DNA of 64,000 nt from Solwaraspora sp. WMMA2056 (lineage in GTDB: Bacteria > Actinomycetota > Actinomycetes > Mycobacteriales > Micromonosporaceae). Below, in pieces: positions 1 through 6,480 of the stretch (its first letter is position 1; each line of letters begins with the position of its first letter). The notes below the pieces were generated by a model. The model had not been told where the DNA came from and did not search any database. It worked only from the letters and a program-made list of their open reading frames with translations. The stretch spans positions 6,820,001 to 6,884,000 of the forward strand of contig NZ_CP128360.1 of NCBI RefSeq assembly GCF_030345095.1. Direction: 5' to 3'. The position numbers and the translations under genes are program-made.

Positions 1-285
1 CTCCAGGGCTCCTCCCGTCGCTCCGATCGGGTCGACGTCGGTCGCCGGCCAGGGCAGGGCGAGGGCGAGGTGCACGATTCCGGTGATCGGGTACCGCCGG
101 CCGACGGCGAGCAGCGCGTCGAGGTCGGCGACGTCGGCCTGGACGACGTGGATGGGCAGGTCCGCCAGGTGTGGGGGGATTTGGGGGGTGCGGCGCTGGA
201 GCAGGACGCACTCCTCGCCGGCCTCGGCGAGGGCGCGGACGGTGTGGGAGCCGATGAACCCGACCCCTCCGGTAACGATGATCAT
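1..285 (-). CDS. NAD-dependent epimerase/dehydratase, N-terminal part (runs off the left edge)
   Basis: Reading leftward from an ATG at 285 gives 95 open codons to the window edge. The protein opens MIIVTGGVGFIGSHTV, a Rossmann GxxGxxG nucleotide-binding loop typical of extended short-chain dehydrogenases that act on nucleotide sugars or similar substrates. A conserved VVQADVADLDAL stretch follows, where the family usually binds adenine. The substrate cannot be told because the catalytic YxxxK lies beyond the edge. The gene is divergent from the marR gene at 347, and the two share a 62-bp intergenic region with a perfect palindrome. The MarR protein is therefore a likely regulator of this enzyme. 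Confidence 0.85.
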   Translation of the reverse strand, partial: MIIVTGGVGFIGSHTVRALAEAGEECVLLQRRTPQIPPHLADLPIHVVQADVADLDALLAVGRRYPITGIVHLALALPWPATDVDPIGATGGALE

Positions 286-303
286 GACAAGCCTTTCGCA
301 GTA

Positions 304-336
304 AGTCTGATCGTCAGCGGTACTGACGATCAGACT
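304..336. promoter_or_regulatory. 14-bp perfect inverted repeat, probable MarR operator
   Basis: AGTCTGATCGTCAG (304-317) and its exact reverse complement (323-336) are separated by 5 bp. The palindrome fills the middle of the intergenic region between the epimerase (start 285) and marR (start 347). It ends 10 bp before the marR ATG, so a bound dimer would cover both core promoters. MarR proteins typically bind such palindromes in divergent promoters; binding here is inferred from position and symmetry. Confidence 0.75.
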
Positions 337-346
337 ATGCCCTAAG

Positions 347-793
347 ATGGGAGCCGTGTCCACCGAGCCGAGCGCCACCGCTGACCCGCACGAGGTCCTG
401 GGGTACCTCCTCAAGCACGCGGCCCTGAAGCTCACCGCGTTGACCGACGCAGCGCTCGAGCCACTGGGGATCGACAGCAAGGACTTCGGAGCGCTCCGGG
501 TCCTGGCCCACCGGGAACCGACCTCGCAGCTGCAGGTGGCGCAGACCCTCGGTATCGACCGCACCACGATGGTCGCCTTGCTGGATGTACTTGAGCGCAA
601 GGGCATCATCACGCGACGACCGGACCCCACGGACCGGCGCAGGAACGTCGTTGAGCTCACCGAACAGGGGTTGCAGACCTACGACGCGGCACAGGTGGCG
701 TACGGGAAGGCCGAGAGCGCGTTCCTGGCCGGGATCAGTCCGAGTGCGACAAGTCAGCTTCGCCGGACACTGCGGACCCTCGTGGAGAACTGA
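347..793 (+). CDS. MarR-family transcriptional regulator
   Basis: 148 aa, normal for MarR. The winged-helix core spans about residues 45-115: a recognition-helix region LQVAQTLGIDRTTMVALLDVLE followed by the wing with the family signature RRPDPTDRRRNVVELT. Flanking helices form the usual dimer interface. No Shine-Dalgarno sequence precedes the ATG at 347, which lies where transcription could begin, so leaderless translation is possible; a GTG at 356 is the alternative start. The gene faces the epimerase across the 304-336 palindrome and probably represses both. Its last 59 bp overlap the 3' end of the convergent coaD gene. Confidence 0.88.
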   Translation: MGAVSTEPSATADPHEVLGYLLKHAALKLTALTDAALEPLGIDSKDFGALRVLAHREPTSQLQVAQTLGIDRTTMVALLDVLERKGIITRRPDPTDRRRNVVELTEQGLQTYDAAQVAYGKAESAFLAGISPSATSQLRRTLRTLVEN

Positions 794-1244
794 CCCGACC
801 CCCAGCGTCGTACGACGCACGGGCCGACTTCGCCGCATGCTGTGCTCGTGCGACGGTGGACGAGATGGCGGCCAGCTGCGGACGGGTCGGCAACCAGACG
901 GTCCGGACACCGAGCCGCTCGTTCATCGCGGCGAGCTGGTGCTCGTAGTGGACGTCTGCAGCCGTACGCACGCCACGGACGATGACCGTGGCACCACGGC
1001 GCAGGCAGTAGGTGGCGGTCAGGCCGGCCCACGCGTCGACCTCGACGTTGCCCCAGTCCGCCGGGAGGGCGTCGCGCACGCGTACCGCCCTGGCCGTGGC
1101 CTCGGCGGTCGGTTGCTTGTCGGCGTTCACCGCCAGCAGCACGATGATCCGGTCGAACATCACCCGGGCACGGGCCACCAGGTCGCCGTGCCCCGGGGTG
1201 AACGGGTCGAACGTACCGGGATAGACCGCCAACGAACCGCGCAC
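735..1244 (-). CDS. coaD: Phosphopantetheine adenylyltransferase (CoaD-type nucleotidyltransferase)
   Basis: 169 aa, the usual size. Family knowledge: CoaD transfers AMP from ATP to 4'-phosphopantetheine in coenzyme A synthesis. Visible signatures are the N-terminal YPGTFDPFTPGHGDLV (the T/HxGH nucleotide-binding motif), RGVRTAADVHYEHQLAAMN in mid-protein, and ISSTVAR near the C-terminus. The C-terminus carries a short Ser/Gly-rich tail that overlaps marR on the other strand. It starts 5 bp after the stop of the HD-domain gene, so the two are probably co-transcribed. This is an unusual partner for the housekeeping coaD, so it could be a paralogue with a related substrate. Confidence 0.82.
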   Translation of the reverse strand: MRGSLAVYPGTFDPFTPGHGDLVARARVMFDRIIVLLAVNADKQPTAEATARAVRVRDALPADWGNVEVDAWAGLTATYCLRRGATVIVRGVRTAADVHYEHQLAAMNERLGVRTVWLPTRPQLAAISSTVARAQHAAKSARASYDAGGRVSSPRGSAVSGEADLSHSD

Positions 1245-1249
1245 CGACG

Positions 1250-1843
1250 TCAGCCGTCCGTGATGGGATAGCTGTTCTGGAAGGCGAGCCGCTGGTCAGC
1301 GTCCGCCGCGATGCCGTCAAGGTGATCGTCGAGGTTGACGAAGGCCTGCCAGGGTTCCTGCCCGGAGGCGGCAGCGAGACGGTCGACGACGAGTTGTTCG
1401 AGGTCGACGACCCGTTTGGCTTTCCAGATCTTGTCGGCGAGGCTGACGAGCAGGTCTTCGCACTCGATGCCGGGCGACTGCCAACTGGCGTGCGTCGCGG
1501 CGAAGCGCGCCAGGTACGGGCCGATGCCGGCGTCGAGCAGGATCTGTTGACCGGCCGGCTCGTGCCGCGAACCCGGCCCGGACAACTCCGCCACGTGAAC
1601 GGTCTTGCCGATGTCGTGGGTGGCAGCGCCGAAGAGTACGGCGTCGCGATCGACGGCCAGGGCCGGGTAGTGGACGGCCAGCCAGCCCGTGAGCTGGGCG
1701 GCGACGTCGTGTACGGCGCGCAGATGCGCGGCCAGCCGCGGCGGCGCGTCGAGCCTGAGCAGAAGGTCACCGACCGGAGCCGGCAGCGGCCGCAGCGGCC
1801 GCAGCGGCGGATCATCCAGGGCATGGCGCAGCGTCAACGGCAT
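1250..1843 (-). CDS. HD-domain phosphohydrolase-like protein
   Basis: 197 aa from the ATG at 1843 (MPLTLRHALDDPPL); an open extension reaches 1897 but has no better start. The HD metal site is visible as AVHDVAAQL, then THDIGKTVHVAEL, then a later LADKIWKAKR where the second aspartate is expected. HD proteins hydrolyse phosphate esters of nucleotides or similar substrates; nothing here fixes the substrate. It is upstream of and nearly abutting coaD, implying one operon and perhaps a shared nucleotide substrate. Confidence 0.72.
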   Translation of the reverse strand: MPLTLRHALDDPPLRPLRPLPAPVGDLLLRLDAPPRLAAHLRAVHDVAAQLTGWLAVHYPALAVDRDAVLFGAATHDIGKTVHVAELSGPGSRHEPAGQQILLDAGIGPYLARFAATHASWQSPGIECEDLLVSLADKIWKAKRVVDLEQLVVDRLAAASGQEPWQAFVNLDDHLDGIAADADQRLAFQNSYPITDG

Positions 1844-2260
1844 ATCTGCTCCATGGCGCTCGGCTGTTGGGTCCCGGCGAACAATCGTAGGGCGCAATCA
1901 ACTGACCACGTGCCGCCGGTAGCGCGCAGCCCGCTGATCGGTCCGCCAGCACCAGGGGCGTTCGGGCAGTTCGACCTTGCGTCGTACGTTGGCCGGGCAT
2001 CTGGTGTCCGAGGGGTACCGGACAACCTGGACCGATCGGGTGGTCCTGATCCCTGAGGGTGAAACCGGCTGACCGCGTGGATGCCCGCAAACCTGCGCCT
2101 GACCTGGGCGGAGGTCGCGGAGCCGGAAACGATCGAGGCCCAACTCTGTCCGGAGCGTGCACCCGCCGCTCAACGTTCGCGGAGTCGACCCCGGGCACCT
2201 CCAGGCGGCTGTGGTCGCAGCCCGGAGCTCGTACAACTCCAGCAGCCGCTTCGGATGCTC
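1844..2260. other. Non-coding gap upstream of the HD-domain gene
   Basis: I see no supported gene in this stretch of about 420 bp. Open frames here lack family signatures and start signals. It must hold the promoter of the leftward HD/coaD pair near 1850-1900. Confidence 0.5.
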
Positions 2261-2323
2261 CGTCGAGGTGACGCCTACGCACGTCAAAATTGCCCCGTGA
2301 GGTGTCCGAGCGTCACCTCGATG
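2261..2323. repeat. 63-bp hairpin repeat, copy 1
   Basis: A 63-bp unit running from CGTCGAGGTG to CACCTCGATG, with a second copy of the same length at 5350-5412. Its outer arms CGAGGTGACGC and GCGTCACCTCG are exact reverse complements. In copy 2 the arms have changed together to CGAGGTGAGG and CCTCACCTCG, so base pairing is kept. The central ACGCACGTCAAAAT is identical in both. It overlaps the stop codon (2313-2315) of the leftward XRE-ImmA gene. Confidence 0.75.
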
Positions 2324-3440
2324 CACGTCGGCCGTCAGCCGCGCTTCGATGGGCATCTGATGCGGGGGTGGGCAGATCGTCGAGGGTCACGGTGCCGTGC
2401 AGCAGCTCGACGACCCGGTCGGCGCTGATCACGCCCCGCCGGTAGGCGCGCATCGCCGCCTGCGCGTACGCCGGGGCGAGCGCCGGAGACCGAAGCTCCT
2501 GCGCGAACCGCGCGCCACGTACCTCGATGTAGTCGCCGACGGTCGGCCGCTGCACCTGCAACAGGTCGCGCTCGGCCCGGGAGATCAGCTCCAAGGTGTA
2601 CGCGTGGGAAACAACCGCCGACCAGTTCACCCGATACTCGGCCGACAGGACGAACAGTCGTTGACGGGGGTAGTCCCACTCGCCCGAAAGCTCGGCCCAG
2701 CGGGCAATGACCGACGGCCCGGGCATCAGGAAGTGGATCGCGAAGGCGTCGATCAACGCTTCCCGCTCGGACCGGCCGGAGCCGCCACTGACGTCCGCCG
2801 CGTACTCGTCGGCGAGCAGGTGGTGACCGAGCTCGTGCGCGAGATTCACCCGCCGCTGACCGGCGATCGCGGCACCGTTGACCAGCGCCACGCCCACTTG
2901 ACCGGTCCGCAGATAGCCGCCGTCGATCACCCCCGGACCCAGGTCGAGCGAGAACGCGAGCAGGCCCAGCCGTTCGACCATCGCCTGCAGGTCGACCAAG
3001 GGGCCGTCTCCGCAGCCGAGCAGGGCGCGCGCTTCGGCCGCGCCGGCTTCCGCTTCGGCGAGTGTGGTGACGCCCGATTGCAGGCCTGTGGCCGCCAGCG
3101 TCAGTGCTCCGACGTCGGACAGCAGCTCGACGTCGCGGCTGACCTGGTCCAGCGCGTCTTCCAGTCGCTGCACGTCATGGTCGGCCGAGATCCCGGCCCG
3201 CCTGCTGGCGAGGGTCTCCGCCGGGACGGTGAGAAACCACTCGACGGTACGGCCGAGCAGCTCGGCGATCCGCGACAGCTCAAGCGCGTCCAGTTGACGC
3301 TGGCCGAGCTCGACACGGGTCAACGCCGAGCGGTGGATGCCGAGTCGTTCGGACAGCTCACGCTGGCTGAACCCGGCCAGCTCGCGGGCGGCGGCCACCC
3401 GGCCACCCACCTCCACCCAGCTTCGCAACGGCGCACGCAT
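2313..3440 (-). CDS. XRE-family regulator fused to ImmA/IrrE metallopeptidase
   Basis: 375 aa from the ATG at 3440 (a GTG one codon earlier is the alternative). Residues about 12-70 form an XRE helix-turn-helix (AGFSQRELSERLGIHRSALT). The C-terminal half is an ImmA/IrrE zinc peptidase domain with the HEXXH motif HELGH near residue 203. Family knowledge: such fusions sense stress or phage signals and cleave or derepress a partner repressor or antitoxin. A perfect 7-bp palindrome (3464-3480) lies just upstream and is a likely autoregulatory site. The gene faces hicAB. A decayed second copy of its 3' part lies at 6136-6460. Confidence 0.85.
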   Translation of the reverse strand: MRAPLRSWVEVGGRVAAARELAGFSQRELSERLGIHRSALTRVELGQRQLDALELSRIAELLGRTVEWFLTVPAETLASRRAGISADHDVQRLEDALDQVSRDVELLSDVGALTLAATGLQSGVTTLAEAEAGAAEARALLGCGDGPLVDLQAMVERLGLLAFSLDLGPGVIDGGYLRTGQVGVALVNGAAIAGQRRVNLAHELGHHLLADEYAADVSGGSGRSEREALIDAFAIHFLMPGPSVIARWAELSGEWDYPRQRLFVLSAEYRVNWSAVVSHAYTLELISRAERDLLQVQRPTVGDYIEVRGARFAQELRSPALAPAYAQAAMRAYRRGVISADRVVELLHGTVTLDDLPTPASDAHRSAADGRRASR

Positions 3441-3463
3441 CACAGCCCCAATCTTGCCTCGCC

Positions 3464-3480
3464 GGTGTGAAAATCACACC
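3464..3480. promoter_or_regulatory. Palindrome upstream of the XRE-ImmA gene
   Basis: GGTGTGA and TCACACC are perfect inverted arms around AAA, ending 24 bp before the start of the XRE gene. Size and place suit an XRE-dimer operator for autoregulation. Binding is inferred. Confidence 0.55.
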
Positions 3481-3541
3481 GCTGAAGGATAGATCGGCAA
3501 GATCTAGTGCGCCTTCCATGCCCCGACAGGTTGCAGCTGTA

Positions 3542-3557
3542 GTACCACCGGCGGTAC
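3542..3557. promoter_or_regulatory. Possible hicAB operator
   Basis: GTACC and GGTAC are inverted arms around 6 bp, ending 10 bp before the hicA ATG. HicB proteins with a ribbon-helix-helix domain often autoregulate from such short palindromes. This is inferred from position. Confidence 0.4.
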
Positions 3558-3566
3558 CATCAAGCC

Positions 3567-3812
3567 ATGCCGTCCGTAGAGAAGCTCGTCGAAGCGATGC
3601 GAAGAAGCCAGCAGAACATCGCCTACAACGACCTCTACCGGGTGTGCGAGCACTACTTCGGGAAGCCGCGACAAGACAGCAGCTCCCATGCGGTGTTCAA
3701 GATGCCCTGGCCAGGCGACCCTCGAGTCAATATCCAAAACGACAAAGGCAAGGCCAAGGCGTATCAGGCGCGGCAGGTGCTCAAGGCGATCGAGAAGAAG
3801 GAGGTGCTGTGA
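3567..3812 (+). CDS. hicA: HicA-type toxin (mRNA interferase-like)
   Basis: 81 aa, toxin-sized. The fold resembles a small dsRNA-binding-like domain; the conserved catalytic-histidine segment is seen as SSSHAVFKMPWPG, followed by VNIQN and KAYQARQVLKAIE, matching the HicA layout. Family knowledge: HicA cleaves mRNA and is held inactive by HicB. The stop TGA (3810-3812) overlaps the ATG of the next gene (3812), the usual translational coupling of toxin-antitoxin pairs. Toxin-first order is normal for hicAB. Confidence 0.82.
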   Translation: MPSVEKLVEAMRRSQQNIAYNDLYRVCEHYFGKPRQDSSSHAVFKMPWPGDPRVNIQNDKGKAKAYQARQVLKAIEKKEVL

Positions 3813-4156
3813 TGCAGTCCGCTGACCGGCCCGAGGTGTCTCACTTCACCTACCGCGTCACGTGGTCGGCCGAGGACGGCGAGTTTCTCGCTACCTGCGC
3901 CGAGTTCCCATCCCTCTCGTGGCTGGCATCCACCCAGATCAAGGCTCTCCAGGGAATCCAGGATCTACTGCGTGAAGTGCTCGCCGACATGGAGGAGCAG
4001 GGCGAGCAGGTGCCGCAGCCGTTCGCTGACCGCAGCTACTCAGGCAAGTTCAACCTCCGCGTCGGAGAGAGCCTGCACCGCGAACTGGCTATCCGCGCCG
4101 CTGAGGATGGCATGAGCCTCAACCAGTACGTCTTGCGAAAGCTCAACGCTGCCTGA
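3812..4156 (+). CDS. hicB: HicB-type antitoxin
   Basis: 114 aa. The N-terminal half is the HicB partial-RNase-H-like fold (YRVTWSAEDGEFLATCAEFP, then a helix ALQGIQDLLREVLADM). The C-terminal half is a ribbon-helix-helix DNA-binding domain (GKFNLRVGESLHRELAIRA, then GMSLNQYVLRKL). It neutralises HicA and probably represses the operon. Start codon and hicA stop overlap as TGATG, so expression is coupled. Confidence 0.85.
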   Translation: MQSADRPEVSHFTYRVTWSAEDGEFLATCAEFPSLSWLASTQIKALQGIQDLLREVLADMEEQGEQVPQPFADRSYSGKFNLRVGESLHRELAIRAAEDGMSLNQYVLRKLNAA

Positions 4157-4234
4157 ACATAGAGCTACCGGCGACCAAGCCCCGCGAGATGGTCCGGCCA
4201 GAGAACCCTGTCGCGCCGCGTTACGGCGAGGGCG

Positions 4235-4783
4235 ATGATCGGGTCCATGACCAGCTTCCCGGCGCAGGCGCGCCGCGTACGCGACAGCACGCTTGCGCCA
4301 CAACGCAGGCTGTCCGCGTTGCGGGAGTGCACCCAGCACTGCGCGCCGTACGGATTCCGCGCCACCTGGCACCACCTGGTCGTCTCCGCGCGCATCCCGC
4401 GCCGGCCGGTCGACGACCCCGGCGCGCTGGTCCGCGCCGTCGACGAACTACAGCGGGTGCGCGACGTGGTCCTGCCCCGCGGAGCCGAGTACGCCGGCCA
4501 GCGCCGTCAGGAGAAGTTGGCTGGCCGGCGGTGCGTACGGACTTCGCCGCCCTGGAACTCGTGGGGCTGGTCGGACATCGCCTACTGCCCCGACCCGGAA
4601 CACCACCCGACAGCACCACTGGAGACGGTCGTCCGGGCGGTCCTCGACCGCCAAGCAGCCGGCGTCAACGCCGATACGCACTGCCTAGCGTGCGGCAAGG
4701 AACGGCGCCAACCCGGCCGCGCCTGCCCGACCTGCGGCGTCCATCCAGCCGGTCGCGCCGGACGCTGGTATGACGGTGGCTGA
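4235..4783 (+). CDS. Hypothetical protein with C-terminal zinc ribbon
   Basis: 182 aa, family not recognised. The last 45 residues hold two CxxC pairs (CLACGKERRQ, then CPTCGVHPAGR), a zinc-ribbon arrangement seen in nucleic-acid-binding proteins of actinomycete mobile elements. The rest is Arg-rich with no catalytic motif I can name. It overlaps the next gene by 14 bp (ATG at 4770), so both are probably one transcriptional unit. The start may also be the in-frame ATG at 4247. Reality is supported by the cysteine pairs and the overlap; the function is unknown. Confidence 0.6.
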   Translation: MIGSMTSFPAQARRVRDSTLAPQRRLSALRECTQHCAPYGFRATWHHLVVSARIPRRPVDDPGALVRAVDELQRVRDVVLPRGAEYAGQRRQEKLAGRRCVRTSPPWNSWGWSDIAYCPDPEHHPTAPLETVVRAVLDRQAAGVNADTHCLACGKERRQPGRACPTCGVHPAGRAGRWYDGG

Positions 4784-5270
4784 CATCGACGAGCTGCTGC
4801 CACCCTCGCGTTCGCCTCGGGACTACCTGGATCTCGTCGCCGATCCTCGGGTCGACCAGGCGGTGTTGCACACCCTGGCAGCCAGCCCGTACTCGTTCGT
4901 GCGCCAAGCGGTCGCCGACCATCCGCTCGCCGACGCACGAACCCTGTCCACTCTGCCGACAGACGACCTCGACCGGTGGGATCGCAACCGCCTGGTCGCC
5001 ACAATCGCGCGGCACCCGAACGCCGACCGGGCGGTGCTGCTCGGCGTACTGGCTGAGACGTTGATGATGCTACGGCTGCCTGACGTCAGGCCGTATGCCT
5101 GTGCCCTCGCCCTCGCGGAGCGTCCCGAGCTTGAGCCTTTCGAGGTGTCAGCCCTCAACGATCAGCCTGGCGCCTCCCGTTGGATGCGCCGCGGTGTGCG
5201 TCGTCGTCTGGCCATGCGTCCACCAGCCCACCGGTCGTTGTCGTCACCGGACTACGCCGATCGATCGTGA
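4770..5270 (+). CDS. Hypothetical protein with helical repeat-like composition
   Basis: 166 aa, not recognised. It contains phrases such as RVDQAVLHTLAASPYSFVRQAVADHP and RLVATIARHPNADRAVLLGVLAE, which recur about every 45 residues and look like two-helix HEAT or leucine-rich-repeat-variant units (a helix, then V/IA-x-HP, then a helix). Such repeats bind proteins. The start overlaps the zinc-ribbon gene. A copy of the 63-bp hairpin repeat lies 79 bp downstream of its stop. Confidence 0.6.
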   Translation: MTVADIDELLPPSRSPRDYLDLVADPRVDQAVLHTLAASPYSFVRQAVADHPLADARTLSTLPTDDLDRWDRNRLVATIARHPNADRAVLLGVLAETLMMLRLPDVRPYACALALAERPELEPFEVSALNDQPGASRWMRRGVRRRLAMRPPAHRSLSSPDYADRS

Positions 5271-5349
5271 TCTGGCTCCTGCCTACTGCGCCGCGCGTGC
5301 TCACGTGCCGGCGGGTGGCCGGGCTGGCTGGTCTGGCATCCAAATGTGT

Positions 5350-5412
5350 CGTCGAGGTGAGGTTGACGCACGTCAAAATCGCGAGGTGAGGTATCTGAGC
5401 CTCACCTCGATG
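5350..5412. repeat. 63-bp hairpin repeat, copy 2
   Basis: Same length and orientation as 2261-2323, with roughly four in five bases identical. Here the arms are CGAGGTGAGG and CCTCACCTCG, and an extra inner GAGGTGAGG offers an alternative shorter hairpin with the same 3' arm. The differences between copies fall in compensating pairs, which suggests that structure rather than sequence is kept. Confidence 0.75.
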
Positions 5413-5509
5413 AAGTCCCCGCCGCCTCAACACCCGTGTCCGCCGCCCGCAGTACGGGCGACGAGCTCTGTCGTCACTTATTCGGGCGATCCCATGACGT
5501 CCGCTTCTC

Positions 5510-6061
5510 TCAGCACTCGTCGTCGTACTCGCTCTCGGGCCGCAACGCCAGCAGGAAGGACACGAAGTCTGGGGCGAGCACGGTCACCTGGTAGTCCCAC
5601 TCTTGATCTACATGGACCACCTGCGGCTCGCCGTCCGGGCCGCAGTCCCGGTAGTCGAACGCGATCATGTCGTGCCCAGCAGAGGGGCAGGTCGCGAAGT
5701 ACACGCCGATCGGCGGATAGGCCCATTCCTCGATCCAGAACCAGCTGCCGGCTTCACCTGCCAGCGAGTATCGCTTCTTCCTCCCGATCCCCATGATGCT
5801 GTCTACGGCGACGTGATCCTGCGCCCATGTGGTCCGGCTCGGCGCAGGGCAGCACGGGTCACGCGGTATCCCGCCGTTGTGCGACCTCATCAGCGTCAGG
5901 TACGACGTCGGCAGACGGAAGCCCAGTTCGGCCTGCACCGATGCGATCAGAGCGTCCGACGGCGGCGCGTCGACGTAGGTGTCAAGCGCGTACTCGCTGT
6001 CGTCCCAGAACGAGGCCACAGCAAGGCCAGGATAGGCGTGCTGGACGAATTCATGGAGCAT
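5510..6061 (-). CDS. SMI1/KNR4 (SUKH) family protein, probable immunity protein
   Basis: 183 aa from the ATG at 6061, preceded by an AAGGAG ribosome site. SUKH signatures are visible: ELGFRLPTSYLTLMRSHNGG, a central Trp-rich stretch, and GHDMIAFDYRDCG then PQVVHVDQEW near the C-terminus. Family knowledge: bacterial SUKH proteins are immunity proteins against nuclease and other polymorphic toxins. No cognate toxin is adjacent, so it may be an orphan immunity gene kept against neighbours' toxins. Confidence 0.8.
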   Translation of the reverse strand: MLHEFVQHAYPGLAVASFWDDSEYALDTYVDAPPSDALIASVQAELGFRLPTSYLTLMRSHNGGIPRDPCCPAPSRTTWAQDHVAVDSIMGIGRKKRYSLAGEAGSWFWIEEWAYPPIGVYFATCPSAGHDMIAFDYRDCGPDGEPQVVHVDQEWDYQVTVLAPDFVSFLLALRPESEYDDEC

Positions 6062-6135
6062 AGTGCTCCTTGCGACCGGTGACGATTGCCGTGCTGTACC
6101 TGTCAGCTGGCCATCATGGGCTGCTGGATCGCAGC

Positions 6136-6460
6136 GACGCTTCGATGGGCATCGGGTGCGGGGAGGGCAGGTCGTCGAGGGTCACGGTCCGGTGCAGCAG
6201 CTCGACGACCCGGTCCGCGCTGATCACGCCGCGCCGGTAGGCGCGCATCGCCGCCTGCGTGTACGCCGGGGCGAGCGCCGACGGCTGAAGCTCCTGCACG
6301 AACCGCACGCCACGGACCTCAAGGTAGTCGCCGGCCGTCGGCCGCTGCACCTGCAGCAGGTCGAACTCGGCCCGGTAGATCAGCTCCAAGGTGTACGCGT
6401 GGGAACGGCCGCCGACCAGCTCACGCGGTATTCGGCGGCCAGGATCGACTGGATCGAGGC
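6136..6460 (-). pseudogene. Decayed 3' fragment of an XRE-ImmA/IrrE gene
   Basis: The leftward frame reads SHAYTLELIYRAEFDLLQVQ, then AAMRAYRRGVISADRVVELL, nearly the same as the last 95 residues of the gene at 2313-3440 (which reads SHAYTLELISRAERDLLQVQ). No HTH or HEXXH region is present. It abuts the 3' end of the 6481-8229 gene at its upstream edge. This is a truncated duplicate, not a working gene. Confidence 0.8.
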
Positions 6461-6480
6461 CTACTCCACATCGCAAGCCG

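Noticed and set aside
2261-5412. 63-bp repeats as attL/attR of an integrative element
   Set aside because: Copies differ at about one base in five and no integrase lies between; the paired changes fit a structured repeat better than a recent att duplication.
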